Numbered from the stretch's first letter, positions 37,727 to 51,200 are shown. The stretch: 64,000 bases of DNA from Ancylostoma caninum (GCA_037903475.1 JBAJFG010000563.1:992001-1056000), one strand, 5' to 3'. Made by a program: numbers and translations. Notes: generated from the letters alone by a model not told the origin.

Positions 37727-38160
37727 CATTCATCATTGAGTTTACCCGTGGTAATCGTATTTAACCCCAAAATTTAGCTTCTTTTGAGCATTCATCGCAT
37801 AGTTCACCCGCAAGCCATGAGATAAGGTATGAGGTAATTACCCGGTTCTTTACCTCTTGAAGTGAAAGTAAACTTCTTGATCACTGGTTGACCGTTTCGG
37901 GGTAAGTGTTTGGGTGAGTGCCAAGCAAGGGGTAAAGTAGGGGGCGCTATCATTTTACCCGAGGTAAACCCAATGATGCATCCCGGCCCTGGATGCGCCA
38001 TTGAGATTACCCATGGTAAACGTGTTAACGTATCCAAATTTGCCCTTTAACCGCTACCCATCAACGTGCTTAGCAATGCGTGACCTCGTCTTTATAACCG
38101 CTACCCATCAACGTGCTTAGCAATGCGTGACCTCGTCTTTACCCAGCTTCTACCCATGGG
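37727..38160. repeat. 'TTACCC..GGTAA' repeat cluster, copy 2
   Basis: Several diverged arms, such as TTTACCCGTGGTAA, TTTACCCGAGGTAA and ATTACCCATGGTAA, each near 'CATTGAG' or 'AATGATGCATC'. It appears to be at least two joined copies of the element seen at 40236-40431. Confidence 0.5.
38049..38142. repeat. Perfect 47-bp tandem duplication
   Basis: The unit beginning AACCGCTACCCATCAACGTG is repeated once, at 38049 and 38096, without mismatch. It lies inside the repeat cluster and is probably a recent slippage or duplication event. Confidence 0.8.
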
Positions 38161-40235
38161 AAATGCCAGTCTTCTAATGACCCAATCCGACCCTGGTTAT
38201 TTACTGCCTCAATTTTATTATTACAGCATATCATTCAAAGCTTTAGTAACACTTCGGAATCTACCGAAGTCTTTCGGGTAACCTTAACCTTGCATAAGTA
38301 CCTGTCAACGAGAATTCGAGAAAATGCGACAAAAGAGGAAACAAAGGCAGGCAAAAAGGAAGATTTATCTCCTCCCACGTTCTTCGCAAACCTTCCCGAA
38401 CGTTCCTTTGTCAGACACCACGACGACATGCGCACGAATCGGTTCAATGCTGCTCAACAGCGCATGTGATTGCACTTGGAAACGCATTGTAGCGTGTTTC
38501 GGGCAAAAAGTAACTGAAGAAAGGTGACAACCAGCAAATGGCGCGGAGTTTTCTGGAAAAATTTGTCCGTGAAAAGGATGCAAACGTGTGAAATCCCGTG
38601 ATCAGCGTTCTATAAATGGCTCGATGGGCGGCAGCCACTACGCACGTGTCCTAATCAGGTGTATCATTCCAGAGATGGCAAATAAAAAGTGCAAAAAGGG
38701 CGGTTTACGACTGTCGATGCTGGCTGCGCAACTCTGGTTGTAGTTTAATTCGGCGAATGAGCGAGTTCGTCACCGGACAGTCAGGAGTGCGTTGGCCCTC
38801 TCGTGCAACGCCATGCGAGGGGAGGGGGAGGGTGGGAGAGGGCATACTTGGAATCCAGAAATTATATGAGGAATTTATAATTGCACATTTCGCCGAAAAT
38901 GACTCTGTGGTAGATTTACCGGAGGAGATGCGTGCTCTTCACCTAAGAAACCACCGACAGGAACATCCACCGGATCACCAAATAACCGGAATTTGAGTCA
39001 TATCTCACATTTCATCGGCCAACGAAAACTCATATACCGTAACGTGGGTCATCGAAGACATCGTGACAAGTGCTAATGACATCATGACGACGACGATGTG
39101 CGAAAGCAAACTCGTCTGCGTTCCACTATTTCATAAAAATCAAACTGATATGACATTCCAAAGGATGGGTGACTAGAAATGCGTATGTAATGGGAGGTCG
39201 AGCTGCGTGCGAGCAAGTACAAAACAGCAAGACAACTAGTTACTTTCGAAGAAAACATCTAACCTAAAACTGTTAAATTTAGAGAGATATATAAGGCTGT
39301 TGCTATACTCTGCGTGGAGCATAGCACCATGAGTCGCCCCTACCCTGCAGCTGCGAATCTGATACCTATCGATTAGGCTTTGACATCGTCGCCGTCACCG
39401 CGACAGCGGTCACTGCTAATCGATATGCATCAAAATCAATATCACACAAAGATTCGCTAAAAATATGAACGAAAGGTGAGCCAAGCTGCCTGCAAAGTAT
39501 TGTGGGCGGTGCCTTACTAGTGCGACAGCTACACAGGCTATACTCGGCATGAAGTATGTCCTTGAGTGCACAAAAAGTCGTCCTTTTCCTAGGACCACTA
39601 GGTAAAAATTGGAAAAATTTATCTCATATGAGTTTTCGATGTCATGGCAGGTAGAACAATAGGTATATTCCAGCAGATCCTCTTGAGGTATCAAATAAAC
39701 AAACAATAAATAGTTAATTGAACACGTAGTGAAGATGTTATTTTGTCTACGCAATAACAGCGTGATCAGACAATATTATGCATCATAAGGATGAGATCCA
39801 TGGCGAGATTCAGGGTTTTTCTCCAATTGTCCCAGGCCTTCAGCTCACCTAGTATAGATGACTTTTCCCAACAAAATGTGAGACAAAAATAAAATATGTT
39901 GCTCTTTTCACCACGACTGGTAATCGCTGTGGTTTGCATAAAATATAGTTTCTCCCTTTCCTGAAAACTCGCCTGATTATAAAGGCGAGAGCATCTCTTG
40001 GAATGCTTTCAAAAGGGTGTGGAGCGCTGTACCCGGAGTGGGCGGCACTAACAGGCCCTGCCATTGGTCGATTCGGTGGATCGACCAGTTGTAGAGCTTG
40101 GCCGCACCCCTTTTCCAGGTCTAATGCATCACACTCCCTTCAAAAATCTCGCCAGTGATTTTCAAACAGAGAAGCTCGTCTATGCCAATCAAAGTCATTG
40201 CTGTGTTTAGTTCTTGCGGAGCTAAAGCGGCCACT
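38161..40235. other. Intergenic DNA without a defined gene
   Basis: Short ORFs only, none with recognisable domains. A 'GTGGGCGG'-containing stretch near 39500 and another near 40040 resemble repeat fragments. Confidence 0.35.
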
Positions 40236-40431
40236 TGCATCACGGAGATTACCCATGGTAAATGTGTTACCACCGGACAAGTTTACTCATCGTTACGGGC
40301 GTCAACATTTTTACCCTGGGTAATATTAATGGCGCCCATATTATCCAGGGCGAAAGTGTAGGCGCCCACGTTAACAATGGGTAAATTTGCTCTGTATTAA
40401 CGCGTTTACCCTGGGTAATCCAAATGATGCA
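40236..40431. mobile_element. 'TTACCC..GGTAA' inverted-repeat element, copy 3 (196 bp)
   Basis: TGCATCACGGAGATTACCCA at the left pairs with the right end read inverted, TGCATCATTTGGATTACCCA. Internal TTACCCTGGGTAA palindromes repeat the motif. This is the best preserved copy. Confidence 0.65.
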
Positions 40432-41055
40432 TATAGACCCTGAAAACAAGATGTCAATCACGAAGTAATTATTACCAAAGTTTAAATTTCTGGAGGAATT
40501 ATTGTTTCTCATATTTTTTTCTCTTTTCTGTCTTTGTAATTGTGTATGAGTTTACTAATTTAGCAGCAAGAATACTTTAAGACCCTGGAAGCGAATACAA
40601 TCAAACAACAAAACATTTCCAACGTTACCATTAACACATTCGTACAATAACAGCTCCTCAAAATTGACTCCCACTGCCAAGATTATCTCATGGAACATAC
40701 ATGCTCAGCGTAGTAGCTCATCAATTTGCAGAGAATTCGTAAAATGGAATGAGGAAACTAAAACGATGGTATTCCAATTACGGGGTCACGCGGGAGGTTT
40801 TAGTTCGAGGGAAAAAGAATAGGTTACTGCGTGGCTGTTTGCTGTTCTCCATCTATACATAGATGGGAAAATAGGACCATTCGTACATGTTTGCTCATTC
40901 ACTATATTTACTTGCTTGTTTATTTTCACTTGTTTAGATTTTTGTTCCGATAAAAATGGACATATCTAAACATACGGGGCATAACTGTAAGATATTAATA
41001 ACTAGAACGTTTAGCGTGCTATAAAGGACCACCCATGGGCACAACAATTAGAGAA

Positions 41056-41067
41056 CCCCCCCCCCCC
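41056..41067. repeat. Poly-C tract (12)
   Basis: C homopolymer followed by GCCCCC and a T run. Confidence 0.9.
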
Positions 41068-41530
41068 GCCCCCTTTTTGAAAACGCATGAAGAAGGCGTG
41101 AAAATACAGCCTGAATGCACGGGAAAATGCTCCGGACAAATTTGAACATGGAACCTCCAAGCGGACAGCAGGAAAAGTGAATCCGTGACAGGGGTGGAGC
41201 AATTCCCGTAGCCACGCTAAAAAGCCATCACTTCCACCATCAACAAGGTCACCACTGATTTCCATTTACGAATGGCTCTCCATCGCAACCTTCGTTAGTT
41301 CGCCAAGCGGCTGGCACAATGTCACCGCCATTTGCACGCATCGCCGATAACGTTCACGGTGTAAATAGTGCAGGACCAGTTGACCGAGATAGCTAAGGCT
41401 AAGGCCAGAGGCCTCTACCAGATATTGAAAAATACAGGGTGATGCCAGATTGAGAGTTCCCGGGTACGTAGGTTTCAGGATGTCATGGGAGTGAGCTTTG
41501 GTGCAAAGTGGGGCCAAGCCTATATAGGAA

Positions 41531-41737
41531 CAAATCAGACTAGGTGCGTGCGTTATCTGCGCGTCAGACGCACGCATCCATTTGTGAAAGACCGGTCAAC
41601 GGGGCATATATAACCTGAAGCGCGGTCGTGGCTAGGCCGTAAATGCTGAGCTGCGTCGAAACGCGACAATCCTTCATCGCGTAGACGCACGCGCGTCGAA
41701 CGCACGCATCTACTACGCATCTACTAATTGCCCTATA
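41531..41737. mobile_element. GACGC-rich MITE, copy 2
   Basis: Left CTAGGTGCGTGCGTTATCTG with GCGCGTCAGACGCACGC, right GACGCACGCGCGTCGAACGC followed by ACGCATCTACTAATTGCCC. Same order of motifs as the copies at 10320, 53637 and 55709. Confidence 0.65.
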
Positions 41738-41760
41738 AGCAAGTAAACTAGATGGAAAAT

Positions 41761-41834
41761 AGAGTAAGTCGAGGGAGAAAGAGAGAGCGAGAGAGAGACA
41801 AAGGAAGAAAGAAAGAAAGAAAGAAAGAAAGAGA
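41761..41834. repeat. GA and GAAA microsatellite
   Basis: Interrupted (GA)n followed by about six GAAA units. The minus-strand ORF through it has a phenylalanine/serine-rich false signal peptide and is not a gene. Confidence 0.85.
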
Positions 41835-43580
41835 ATTCTAGCGTTTCTCATGGGTTTTTCCTCAGCCCCCTGAACACTCTCGCTACTCTTCGATTACTGC
41901 AACTGTAGAACTTCAATGGTTCCAGGAAGAATCACTTAAGACTACAATAGATCAACGTTGCACCTTCCGGCAAAGGAAAGAATGTCGCAGACGCTGAAAA
42001 AACGATCTTGTTTCTGGAGAACATTAAAAGCTGTCAACGTCTCCAGGAAATGCAACGCTGATTTGCGGTCTTTGCAGCTTGACGAATGGCAGAAACAGCG
42101 TGCACACGGTACCGGTGCTTTCTCTTTTTTTAAGAATAGACCTGATAACCTCCATCTTCGCCTTATATTCGAGCTAAAAACGTTTCTTTTTGCTGTCCTA
42201 GGAAAAATCGCAAGGTAACCTCAAAACATATCAACTGGAAAGTACTAATTATAGAAATTTTAAACTACTCGGACATTCCCATTGCAAATGTCACTTGTCC
42301 CGTTGCAAACGTCACTTGTTTTCCATCAAATGTTCAATTTCCGGTGCCCTATTTATAGACAGCCATCCACCGGGCAAGGTTTCTCAGAAATCAAAAAGAA
42401 TATCGTCAGCATCCAGTTTAAAAAAGATCAGGGGCTACATACCGCATTGAAATTCGGTGATTCTTTTAAAAATGACTTCATGAACTTGAGGTGAACAAGG
42501 TAAAAGCATTGATCACACAGGTGCAAGACAGTGGCAGACACAGACAGAACGGGGGGGGGGGGGGAACTGGAGTCTCCTTCACCTTAGGGATTTGGATTTT
42601 TGTTTTTTTTTCACTAGCAGTGTTATTAAATCCGGAATTTTCAGCTGCAGAGTTATTAAAGAATTGTTCCTGAATTCAAATTATAAGAATCGTATATCCA
42701 GAGAATATCAGTGAAAATCAGAAACTTAAAATAAACTAACCCTGGTTTTTTTAACCATTTCAAAAGTTAATTTTTGAAATTGGCTAACGCATTCCACCCC
42801 CCCCCCCGCTCAGCGCGCTGCCCCTCCTCTCAACTGTGGCGGTCTCGCCATGAAAGAAGCTTATTCTGTTGCAGATTTTGATGCTGTTAGTTAAGATTAG
42901 GAAGGTGAAAATTACCGGTGACCAACGTGGATTTGTGGACCCACCGAAAAAATGCGAACCCTTAACCCTCTGTATTGTATTTTTCAGATGATACTCCTGT
43001 ACAGAATCAGCAAAATTTCATCATCTAATAACACCCGTATATTCGAATCGCTTAGCATGTTCTTTACCTCGCCTAGATCCTGAATTTTTCCTCACCTCTT
43101 ACAATGAGTTATCTAGCCCCCAACACCGGTCCCCTATGTACAATTATTCCCCTCCTTATCACTTAGAAATGTCTCCCGCAGTCGAAAACCCCCTGAAGCG
43201 AAACAATGAACAACAATAGGACAGGTTACGTGAGTCACTGTAACTGGTCTACTACTTATTCATTCCCATGAAGCTGGTCTAAAAACTGGAAAGAGTCCAG
43301 GACAACGAGCTTGCAGCATTTCACCTGTACAACTCCCTAGGATTTTCCGTCTGATGAGGGATCTTAGGGACAAAAGTTGAACAGATTCTGCGAATAAATA
43401 ACTAATTAAGTAAAATTAAATGATAGAAAATTTAATCTGTAAAGGGTAATAAACACAATGACACATGTCCTCACTGTCGTGGTTAGACTTCCTATTGTTG
43501 TAATGTCTAGCCTTAGTACTGCTATGACATAACTTACCTTGAAGTGTGTAGTTTTCTTTGTATTCAGATGCTATCATGCA
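41835..43580. other. Intergenic, with poly-G and poly-C tracts
   Basis: A G14 run at 42551-42564 and a C11 run at 42797-42807. No coding exon or RNA gene was recognised. Confidence 0.4.
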
Positions 43581-43584
43581 ATCG

Positions 43585-43775
43585 ATGTACGTACAATGGA
43601 CACCTGTGGCGGTGGCCCATCCGCGGCCCATAGGACGCCGCGCGACCGCGTCGCGCGTGCTGGGCTTGGCTTCATCTGCAGCCGCAGTGCCATTTCTTGG
43701 AGTTTTCTTCCCCATTTGGTTGAAAGTTCTTTAAAAAGGTAGGAAAGCTGTTAGATATAGCATAACTAGCAGAAA
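43585..43775. repeat. Dispersed repeat, copy 1 (pair with 63500)
   Basis: Shares about 190 bp with 63500-63697, including 'GTGGCCCATNCGCGGCC', a GCGC-rich core, 'TTTTCTTCCC' and 'TAGCATAAC'. On the minus strand both copies keep a similar open frame around A-V-A-R-R and W-A-T-x-x-x-V-H-C. Confidence 0.6.
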
Positions 43776-44530
43776 ACATCGGTTACGGCGAGAGCGGCGC
43801 ATATTGTTTCGTTGCCTTTCTCATGGACCAGTCTGACGCTCCTTTTTGCTCATCACACTCTCTGCGCCATTTTTCCACGCTCAGGGTCTGCACTCTCCTG
43901 AGATTTTGTTCCCTCATATGTCCAAGACTGTTATTTGATTGATCTGCTCATCCGAGGTGCTGTATTCTATACTTGTCTACTATTGAAGCTACAATAAACA
44001 AGCGAGTAATCCTTGCTCATTCAATGAAAAGGGACAAACCCTTGGATAACTGGTAAGGTAGAGAAATTAAAGTTCTCGAAACAGATAAAGAGGGTGAAAC
44101 GTCAGGAAAATGTAGCAAAGAACTTCATAGAAATGTATAAGCTTCGAGCCATAGTTTACGGAAATGTTCTCAAATTCACCCATGAAAAGGTGGAATAGTC
44201 CAGAAAAGGTCCTAAACGGGGTTGGGCCGAGACACCAATGCTAGAGAGACGTTTTCCGAGATCCCTAGAGCCGGAGACATAAAAGAGTGAAAACTCCTGG
44301 ACCAGATCCCGCATCCGTCAATCAAGTCAAGAGCTGCATATTCTTCGTGGCACCTCATTTTCGATGCAAACATAAGAGGTTTGCCTAGTTCGGGATTCCT
44401 TGAAAGAAGTTTCTCGGGCTGGCGCAGGCCCTCAGGCATAGTTCCTCTTCTCCAAAGCTAAGGCACGTGAGAGACGCCCAAGGAAGTGAAGGTTGGTTGG
44501 TGCAGGAGCGACAGAAATCGGTGAAGATCC

Positions 44531-44873
44531 ATGCGCCATATGACTATACATAGAGGTTGCGATAAGTTGAAGTTTCAAGGAAAAAATTATGTGAGAGAAA
44601 CTGAACTTCTACATACCCTCACCACTCTCATGAAACCGCGTAAAGAATGGCCTCTGCACAGCCCAAATTCAAACCCAATGGATTTTACCCAGTGGACGAT
44701 GTTGAAGTGGGAAGCTATCTATATCCGCCGTAAGAATTCGTATTCTCTGATAGAACCCCGAAAAATTCTGGAACGAAATGACGGAAGACTACCTGCGACA
44801 CGCATGTGCAGCATTGTTGAGAAGACATTGAGAGCCAGAATTTCTGCCGATGGGAGCTTTTTTGAAGTCTAGT
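44531..44873 (+). pseudogene. Mariner-family transposase C-terminal relic
   Basis: The 113-codon frame ends like mariner transposases. A block HSPNSNPMDFTQW matches the family SPDLNPMDFSVW signature, followed by TLRARISADGSFFEV, which resembles the usual 'RLRACIxAxGGHFE' end. The third catalytic Asp (the D of SPD) reads Asn, so the product would be inactive. The N-terminal two thirds and clear TIRs are missing. Mariner transposases are cut-and-paste DDD enzymes inserting at TA. Confidence 0.75.
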
Positions 44874-46554
44874 GAGTTTACAAGATGTTTTGAGCCGTCA
44901 ATAAAATTTTGTGAAAATTCGTCTTTTTCCAATTGGTGTCCTAGTTAGAGCATCAAAAGTGCACGAGTAATTTCGGTCACTCCGTGAACTGTACTTTAGC
45001 GCTAGGATTCATGAAAGCATGACCAAGCAAAACCAGGCCAGCTAACCATCTTTCGCGTCCTGCGTCTCTTGACATTACGTAGTCTATGCGATAACCAATC
45101 AGGCTAACCATTGATGGTTTCGTTTGTCGTTTTGTGAATCCCATCTCATAAGGGGAAACTGTACTACTCTCATCTCTAAAAGGTGAAAAAGTGGTCCATT
45201 AGCCAGATTGGATTGTAATAAGTGCGAGAAAATTCTGGGAATACGGTCCGGAAAAAAGGTACTTTTAAAAGGTACTTTTACTGGCAATGATAAACTTCGA
45301 ACGGTTCCATTCTCTGAAGGTAATTCTGGTCGTCAGGATTTAACCGATACTCAGAAGAGTCCTGCTGTCCGGGTTCGCAGGTCGTGGTAATGGGATACTT
45401 TTGCTTTTCTCGGTTTACATTTTCTATATGTCAATATCTGTACTTTTTTTGTTCCTTTTGCAATTGTTTCTTTTCTGTGGAAGAAGAATGCCGAGAACCA
45501 CCACCACCAAGCTACTTCTAGGGTTCTTTGAAGCTTTTCCGACTCCTCTTTGAAATGGAAGATTCCTGCAAACATCGGTGCAATTACTATGCAAAACAGC
45601 AATCAGAAGATGTTCCCAAAAACAGAATTAAAATGCGCGAAAAGTCGTAATGAATCATTCATGCGTCTCTACCATAGAACATTTCGCCTGAAAAGCAAGG
45701 GCTATCGAACTTCGACGGAAGTGCACGTACTAGAACTTGTTCATAACTGAAATGAGTTTCTTTGAGAATGCCAGATGGGCACTTGAAATTTAGAGATGCA
45801 CTATGACGACATCTTTCATTGTAGAGGACACGTAGTTCCGGGTGGAAATATTTGTTTACCCTGCTTGAAGTTGTTGGTGAAAATTTTGGAGAAGGGCCGT
45901 AAAAAGTCCGGGGGGGGGAAGGACCCCAGCTACTGGACCGATTGACTTGTCCTTTTATGACTCTGCTGCGTCCGAGCTTTTGTTTCCCCCATGTATTTAG
46001 CGCTCTACACTGTACTTCACGTCAGATATAACACCTTGGAACGATATCGATTCAGATACATATCGATTTTTGTTGCTTTCTGCTGCAGCGATGACGCCGG
46101 CACCGCGACGCAGGATGTCACCACTCCAGCTGGAGTCTGGCGACATTTAATAGACATTACGAGCTCAATTCACATAATGTCCCAAACAGTTTCAGACATA
46201 TGGATAATAAAGTGATTGCAGAGGAAATGGAAATTATCAGGCATTGGATTGATTTAATTCAATTCAATTTATTATATGGATATATGTACCATGCGAATCA
46301 TTCAACGTAAAACATGTATAAAGCATCCGCGAAAACTCGGATGCCAGAGAAAAACAAGCCAAACAGTAGCCAGAAGTTCACAGATTTTCAACGCACGTAC
46401 GTATGGAGCACAAAATGGCATGCATGCAGCTCAGTTCTCGGTTGGCTCTTCCGAATTGTCCACACATAGCTTTGAAAACTTCGCTTTTCATAATGCACTA
46501 GCAGGTTGGTCCACATGAAGTGTGACGGGAGATAGAAAATTCATTCTTTTGAAA

Positions 46555-47093
46555 GATGCGCTTACTCCTTGAATCAAAGAAAACGGCAAGGACATCGACT
46601 GGATCTTGCAAAAATATTGGGCACCAGCCCACGCAGCGAGGAAAACACTAGAATGCTGTGAGACCAATCTTCCGGATTTCTGGACTAAGGAGCTTGGCCG
46701 TCAAGCTCGCCCGATCTCAATCCTTTGAGTTTTGCTGTCTAGTCGATCTTGGAGCAAAAAGCTTGCTCTTTTAAATTTAAAAGAGAAAAGAGCTCAGTAG
46801 ATCCAGTGACTTGCATTTAAAAGAGCTCTTTTAAATGCAAGTCACTGGATCTACTGAGAAGAGCTCTGGTGAAGGCAAAGGACGAAATAAATGAGTGAGC
46901 GCATTTTCAAGAATTTTCAGAAGATATTAGATGCTCGCATTGAAGCTCAAGAGCGTCACTTTGAATATGATGTGCGAGATGCTATGTAGAATTTCTTTCT
47001 TTACTTAAAGAAAGTAAATATTCCTTATTTAAATGAATTGGTGCAAAGTTGTGGACGGTTTTTACGTCACCTTTCAAGTGGACCACCCTGTAT
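46555..47093 (+). mobile_element. Mariner transposase relic with right terminus
   Basis: Translation gives APAHAARKTLECCETNLPDF followed by WTKEL and then, after a frameshift, PSSSPDLNPLSFAV, an in-frame stop, and SILEQKACS. These are the second and third catalytic blocks of mariner transposases. The second Asp (usually in FQQDGAPAH) reads QKYWAPAH, so it is lost, whereas the third (SPD) is kept. Further on, DLLRRALVKAKDEINE matches the family C-terminal region. The sequence ends in ACCACCCTGTATA, a plausible TIR; no left end was found. A 66-bp palindrome splits the coding part. Confidence 0.75.
46793..46858. repeat. Perfect 66-bp palindrome in the mariner relic
   Basis: The 33-bp arms meet without spacer: CTCAGTAGATCCAGTGACTT begins the left arm and the right arm is its exact inverse complement. 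A second 20-bp palindrome (CTCTTTTAAATTTAAAAGAG) lies just upstream. The right arm is the expected transposase sequence; the left arm looks like an inverted copy of it. Confidence 0.85.
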
Positions 47094-48100
47094 AAGCACC
47101 TACGAAACAAGCATTCATGCCCATTGTGGCGCAATGTAGGGGAGAGACGACTTGTAGTGAATTTTGCGTCCAGAAAATACTTCTGAACTCCATAGAAAAA
47201 CAAAAAACCTCTATGGATCTCCTCAAAGGATCCAGAACATTCTATAGAAGAATATGTGGCATTCGTATACGAGTATTTTCTTGTGAAAAGACAGAAACTG
47301 GTGTGGTCTAGAAAGAAGTGATAAAAAAAGACTTGTAGTGTGTCACCTAACACAAGCTCCAAGCCGTAATCAACTTCGTTTCCCAGTAACCCTGGCTAGG
47401 TGATGGAGCAGGACCAGTTTAGCGCAATCCAGATCCAGGGCAATCTCACATCTGCTAAACGAACTCAGAGATAGTAATGGTGCCGCACAGGTTCCACGAG
47501 GGCGGCTTGTAATTTTGATTCATTAAAATCCGAAGAAGTTTAGAATCTGCGATTGTAAAATTTCACTGAAATTGTTGTACAGTGGAGCTAGCCAATACTT
47601 AAGGTTTGGTGCAGACACTAGAACATCTACGGGAATCCCCGAAGACATGAACGATATGTTCTTGCATGCATTGGAGTTATATCTATAGTTTAAAAAATGA
47701 TACGGTTGGTCTCAGGATATCACTGATCCTTCAGAGAATTCCGTCCGAATATTCCCGATAAATTTCAAAGAATATGGCAATTTTCTTCAATTTTTCCCCT
47801 GCAACCATGGCAGTTTCATCGTGTTTCGATAGCCACTCTAATGAACGCATCCTGATTAGACCCATTTTAACTTTTATACTCAGTTTAACTAAAACTAACG
47901 CAGCACAGTTGTCTGAGAAACAGTTTGTATGACTTTTTACTTCACAAATTTTCATTACATTCACCCCCATTCTGTATACTTGGGACCGAATAAAAACCAA
48001 ATAATTTCGTGACTTTAATTAACAAGTTAGGGAACAATTTGAACATCCATATGTTCAAGAATGAGAAAGCCCTGAAGCTCACCTTCTCTTTTTTACAGCA

Positions 48101-48228
48101 TATATTGGTATCCAGTGTTAGGACATTCGAGTTTTTCATTCATTCGAAGCATTCGATATTCGAAGGCTAAAATATTCGATTTCGAATAAATGGAGAAATC
48201 GAATGTTCCAACACTGGAAACCAATACA
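48101..48228. mobile_element. 128-bp TIR mini-element rich in TTCGA
   Basis: Left TATATTGGTATCCAGTGTTA, right (inverted) TGTATTGGTTTCCAGTGTTG; both continue to ACATTCGA. The centre is composed of TTCGAA-like words. Confidence 0.65.
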
Positions 48229-51200
48229 GTGCTACACGAAAAGAAAGAAGAGTCGTAGTCTTCAAGGTAGCCACTACAAGTACCAGTGCACTGTCCAATC
48301 CCGCCAGAACAACGTGTGCGCAGGAATTCCTGGATAATTGTCTAAGAGAACATGTGTACCAGAGGTTTTTAGTCGCAACGTCTTTCATTTTATTCCCGTT
48401 TGAGTATATAATAAGATTTTTGGAGTTTGTCTCCCGAATCGAGGAACTGTCATGCTTGAACCCAACTCTTCTCTCAAAGGTATTACCAAGATAACGGCAA
48501 GTCTAGAACTGGTTAACATCATCCTAAGCTCGCTGTCCTTTTCATTTTGAAAGGAACTTTCGTGAAAATCTCACTCTGTTTGATCCAAAAGTCGTTGGTT
48601 ATAATCAGCGTTGGTTACTTAGGTATTTCTGTTGAAACAAGGGGGAATTCGTCCAGAAAATTTCCACGTGACTGAATGTTGAATAGCTGAAGTTGAATTG
48701 CTATCCATCTCTGGTGGGTGCGTGCATGTACTTGCGGATTTTCTCCACCATAACTAGCACCATTTTTCCATGGGAAAAGCTCTGTTATTAGAAATTCTCT
48801 TGATGTATGAGAATAGCGGTCAATTTATGCTATCAGAAAAAATCAGCGACGCGAAAACAGGTTGGAAAACAGAAGCGAACAGAAACTTCAGCCGAAACGC
48901 ATGTGGAAAACTATCAAGTAACGCCAGCTAAACGAGTATTAGCCACCGTGGGGGAGAACCTGCTCGCCAGCCCGCAGCCGCATGTCCTCGCCGTTTCCCT
49001 CGTTCTTCGCAAACCTCAATGACGTTTGTCTGTCATGCCTAGCGGTTTCCCCGAATAACTTGTCAGGGAATTGGCTGTAGGGGTTCCATGGTTTTGCATG
49101 TGGGGCGTATAAAAAGTATGTGGTAGTACCTAGTAGCTTAGTAGTGGCACATATTTGTCAATACGTATAAAAATCGTCTGTGGAGAAATTCTGGAATTTT
49201 CTGAACAACGACAAAAGCTCGTGGAAAGCAATAAGAACGCTAGTGACATAGAGTTCATGATCATGGGGAGATAGGTGGGAGAACAATCCTGCTCATGCAC
49301 TACTAGACGCTAATCTTCTTCAAGCAGCATTTACGCTTCATATTAGAGTTGGTAGTAAAAACGTGAGAAGATGAAGGAGGAAGGAAAAAAAGGGTAACAG
49401 GATAGTGAAAACAAAGAAATGAATTGAAGAGAATACTATATTCCTAGCAAGAAATTTGATCAAACGCTTATAAAATATCTCGAAATCCTTAATTTCCATT
49501 TTTTTGCTTTGCAAACCCCAAAATAGTTCTAAGATGAACGCAACATGGTCTAATTTTGCTGTGTTGATAGTGCTGACATACGGAAAAATGACATTCTGAG
49601 CTACTAGCCTGAGCTGTGTTAAAGTCAGGTGGAGTCAAAATAAAGAAGACTCTTCTGAAGATGCAGATCGACGACGTTTAATGGCTTTGTCACAATTGCA
49701 CTCGGAATTGACGACGAGACTCTCCTTAAATAGCTCCCGAATCATGCAAAAACCATGCTAAAAGCCTGCAATCGTCAAGCGCTCTTCTTTCGATGCGAAT
49801 TTGCACGCAACATCAATTTCTGCTTCGTGGAACAGCGCTGGAGCGAAACTGACGTGAAACTTTTGAAAAGACCTGTATTAGAGGTGAAGAAAGGACATTT
49901 TGTTTAATTCCAAACAAGTAATAGGAGAGCGAAGGTAGAAAATCAAAGGAATGCGGAGCAAGGCGTTTTTAGGTGGAGCAAGACGTTTTTAGGTGTTCCA
50001 CTGGAAGAGCGCTTGGGTGAACACTGCGAAAACAGTGACCGTTGGGCTATCCATGCTTGAAATCCAGAACTAACAGTGAGTTAATGTATAAATGTACATA
50101 TGAAAATAACCGGAAAATTCTGGTAGTTTGAGGGTTTTTCCGACTTTTTATTTTTTTAAACAACTGTATGATGCCTTTGCGATTGTTTGAATGAAGCGTT
50201 TAGGTAACAGAAGTATGTATGGGCGACCAAGAGGAGACCCAAAAAATTTCCTAAAATCGTTTTGCCCTAGTTATGAAAGGGATAAAGTCCGCTAGTATGC
50301 AAACTAACAATGACTGGCCATACAAGGACCTCTTCAAAGAATCCTGAATGTCTTGGTTTAATCTCGGACTGAAGTGGTGATGCTCCAGACAAACTAGGCG
50401 AACAAGATTCTTGACTTTGAATAGCCCTTACAGCTAGAAAGCCCGGTGAGATACATATTCTGTACATAATAGAACTTCTTAGCTACTGGTACGGCACTGA
50501 ATACAAGACCGCACCTAAATGTTGCCCTAAAATTCGTCGAAAATATGCAGGACCTTTGGGAGTAGAGCGATTTAGATTTGAAGTGAGGTAGAATTAATCG
50601 AAGGCTACTGAGTACTCGATTCTAAATATGCATTTAAATGCGAATCGAGTTGAGTATAACATAACAATTTAACAACATGATGTAAGAATAAATGAATGAT
50701 AATAAATAAATAAAATAAATATAATGTGTGAACTTGTTTATGTCCTTTGATATGTATGTTAATTTATTCATTATTCAAACACTCAGGGTGCACCAAAAAA
50801 AAAACGGAACACTGAAACTTAGATGGAATAACTTCATCCGCATTTACTCTTGTAATACAAAGAAGATTTGTCCCAAACCGTGACTATTGTACTTATCCAC
50901 ACGTGGCTTAGCCCCGCGTCTACAAATAAATGGATAAATAAATGATGATTTCTTTAAAAAAGTGCCGCAGAGCATGCCACTGACGTAGTGTTGTCCAGGA
51001 ACGTTAAGCTTCAAAACTACTTTCATACATTAAGTTATCCCAAAAAAAGGCCATTTTCGAACTGCATTTACCAAGGTACATGACTCAGCTCAAATTCAAG
51101 ATATGCACATGTTTCTTTGAAACAAAAGCTCTTATGATCACCATTTTCAGTAGGTTCAGGGCAGCATCCGTTGTAGAATGGAGAAAAGTTATTCATGTAG

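Noticed and set aside
41564..41851. Minus-strand ORF with an apparent signal peptide
   Set aside because: The 'signal peptide' is the translation of a GAAA/GA microsatellite, and the rest is a MITE.
44200..44460. Possible reverse-transcriptase fragment
   Set aside because: Both strands were read for LINE motifs; none of the conserved RT blocks could be recognised.
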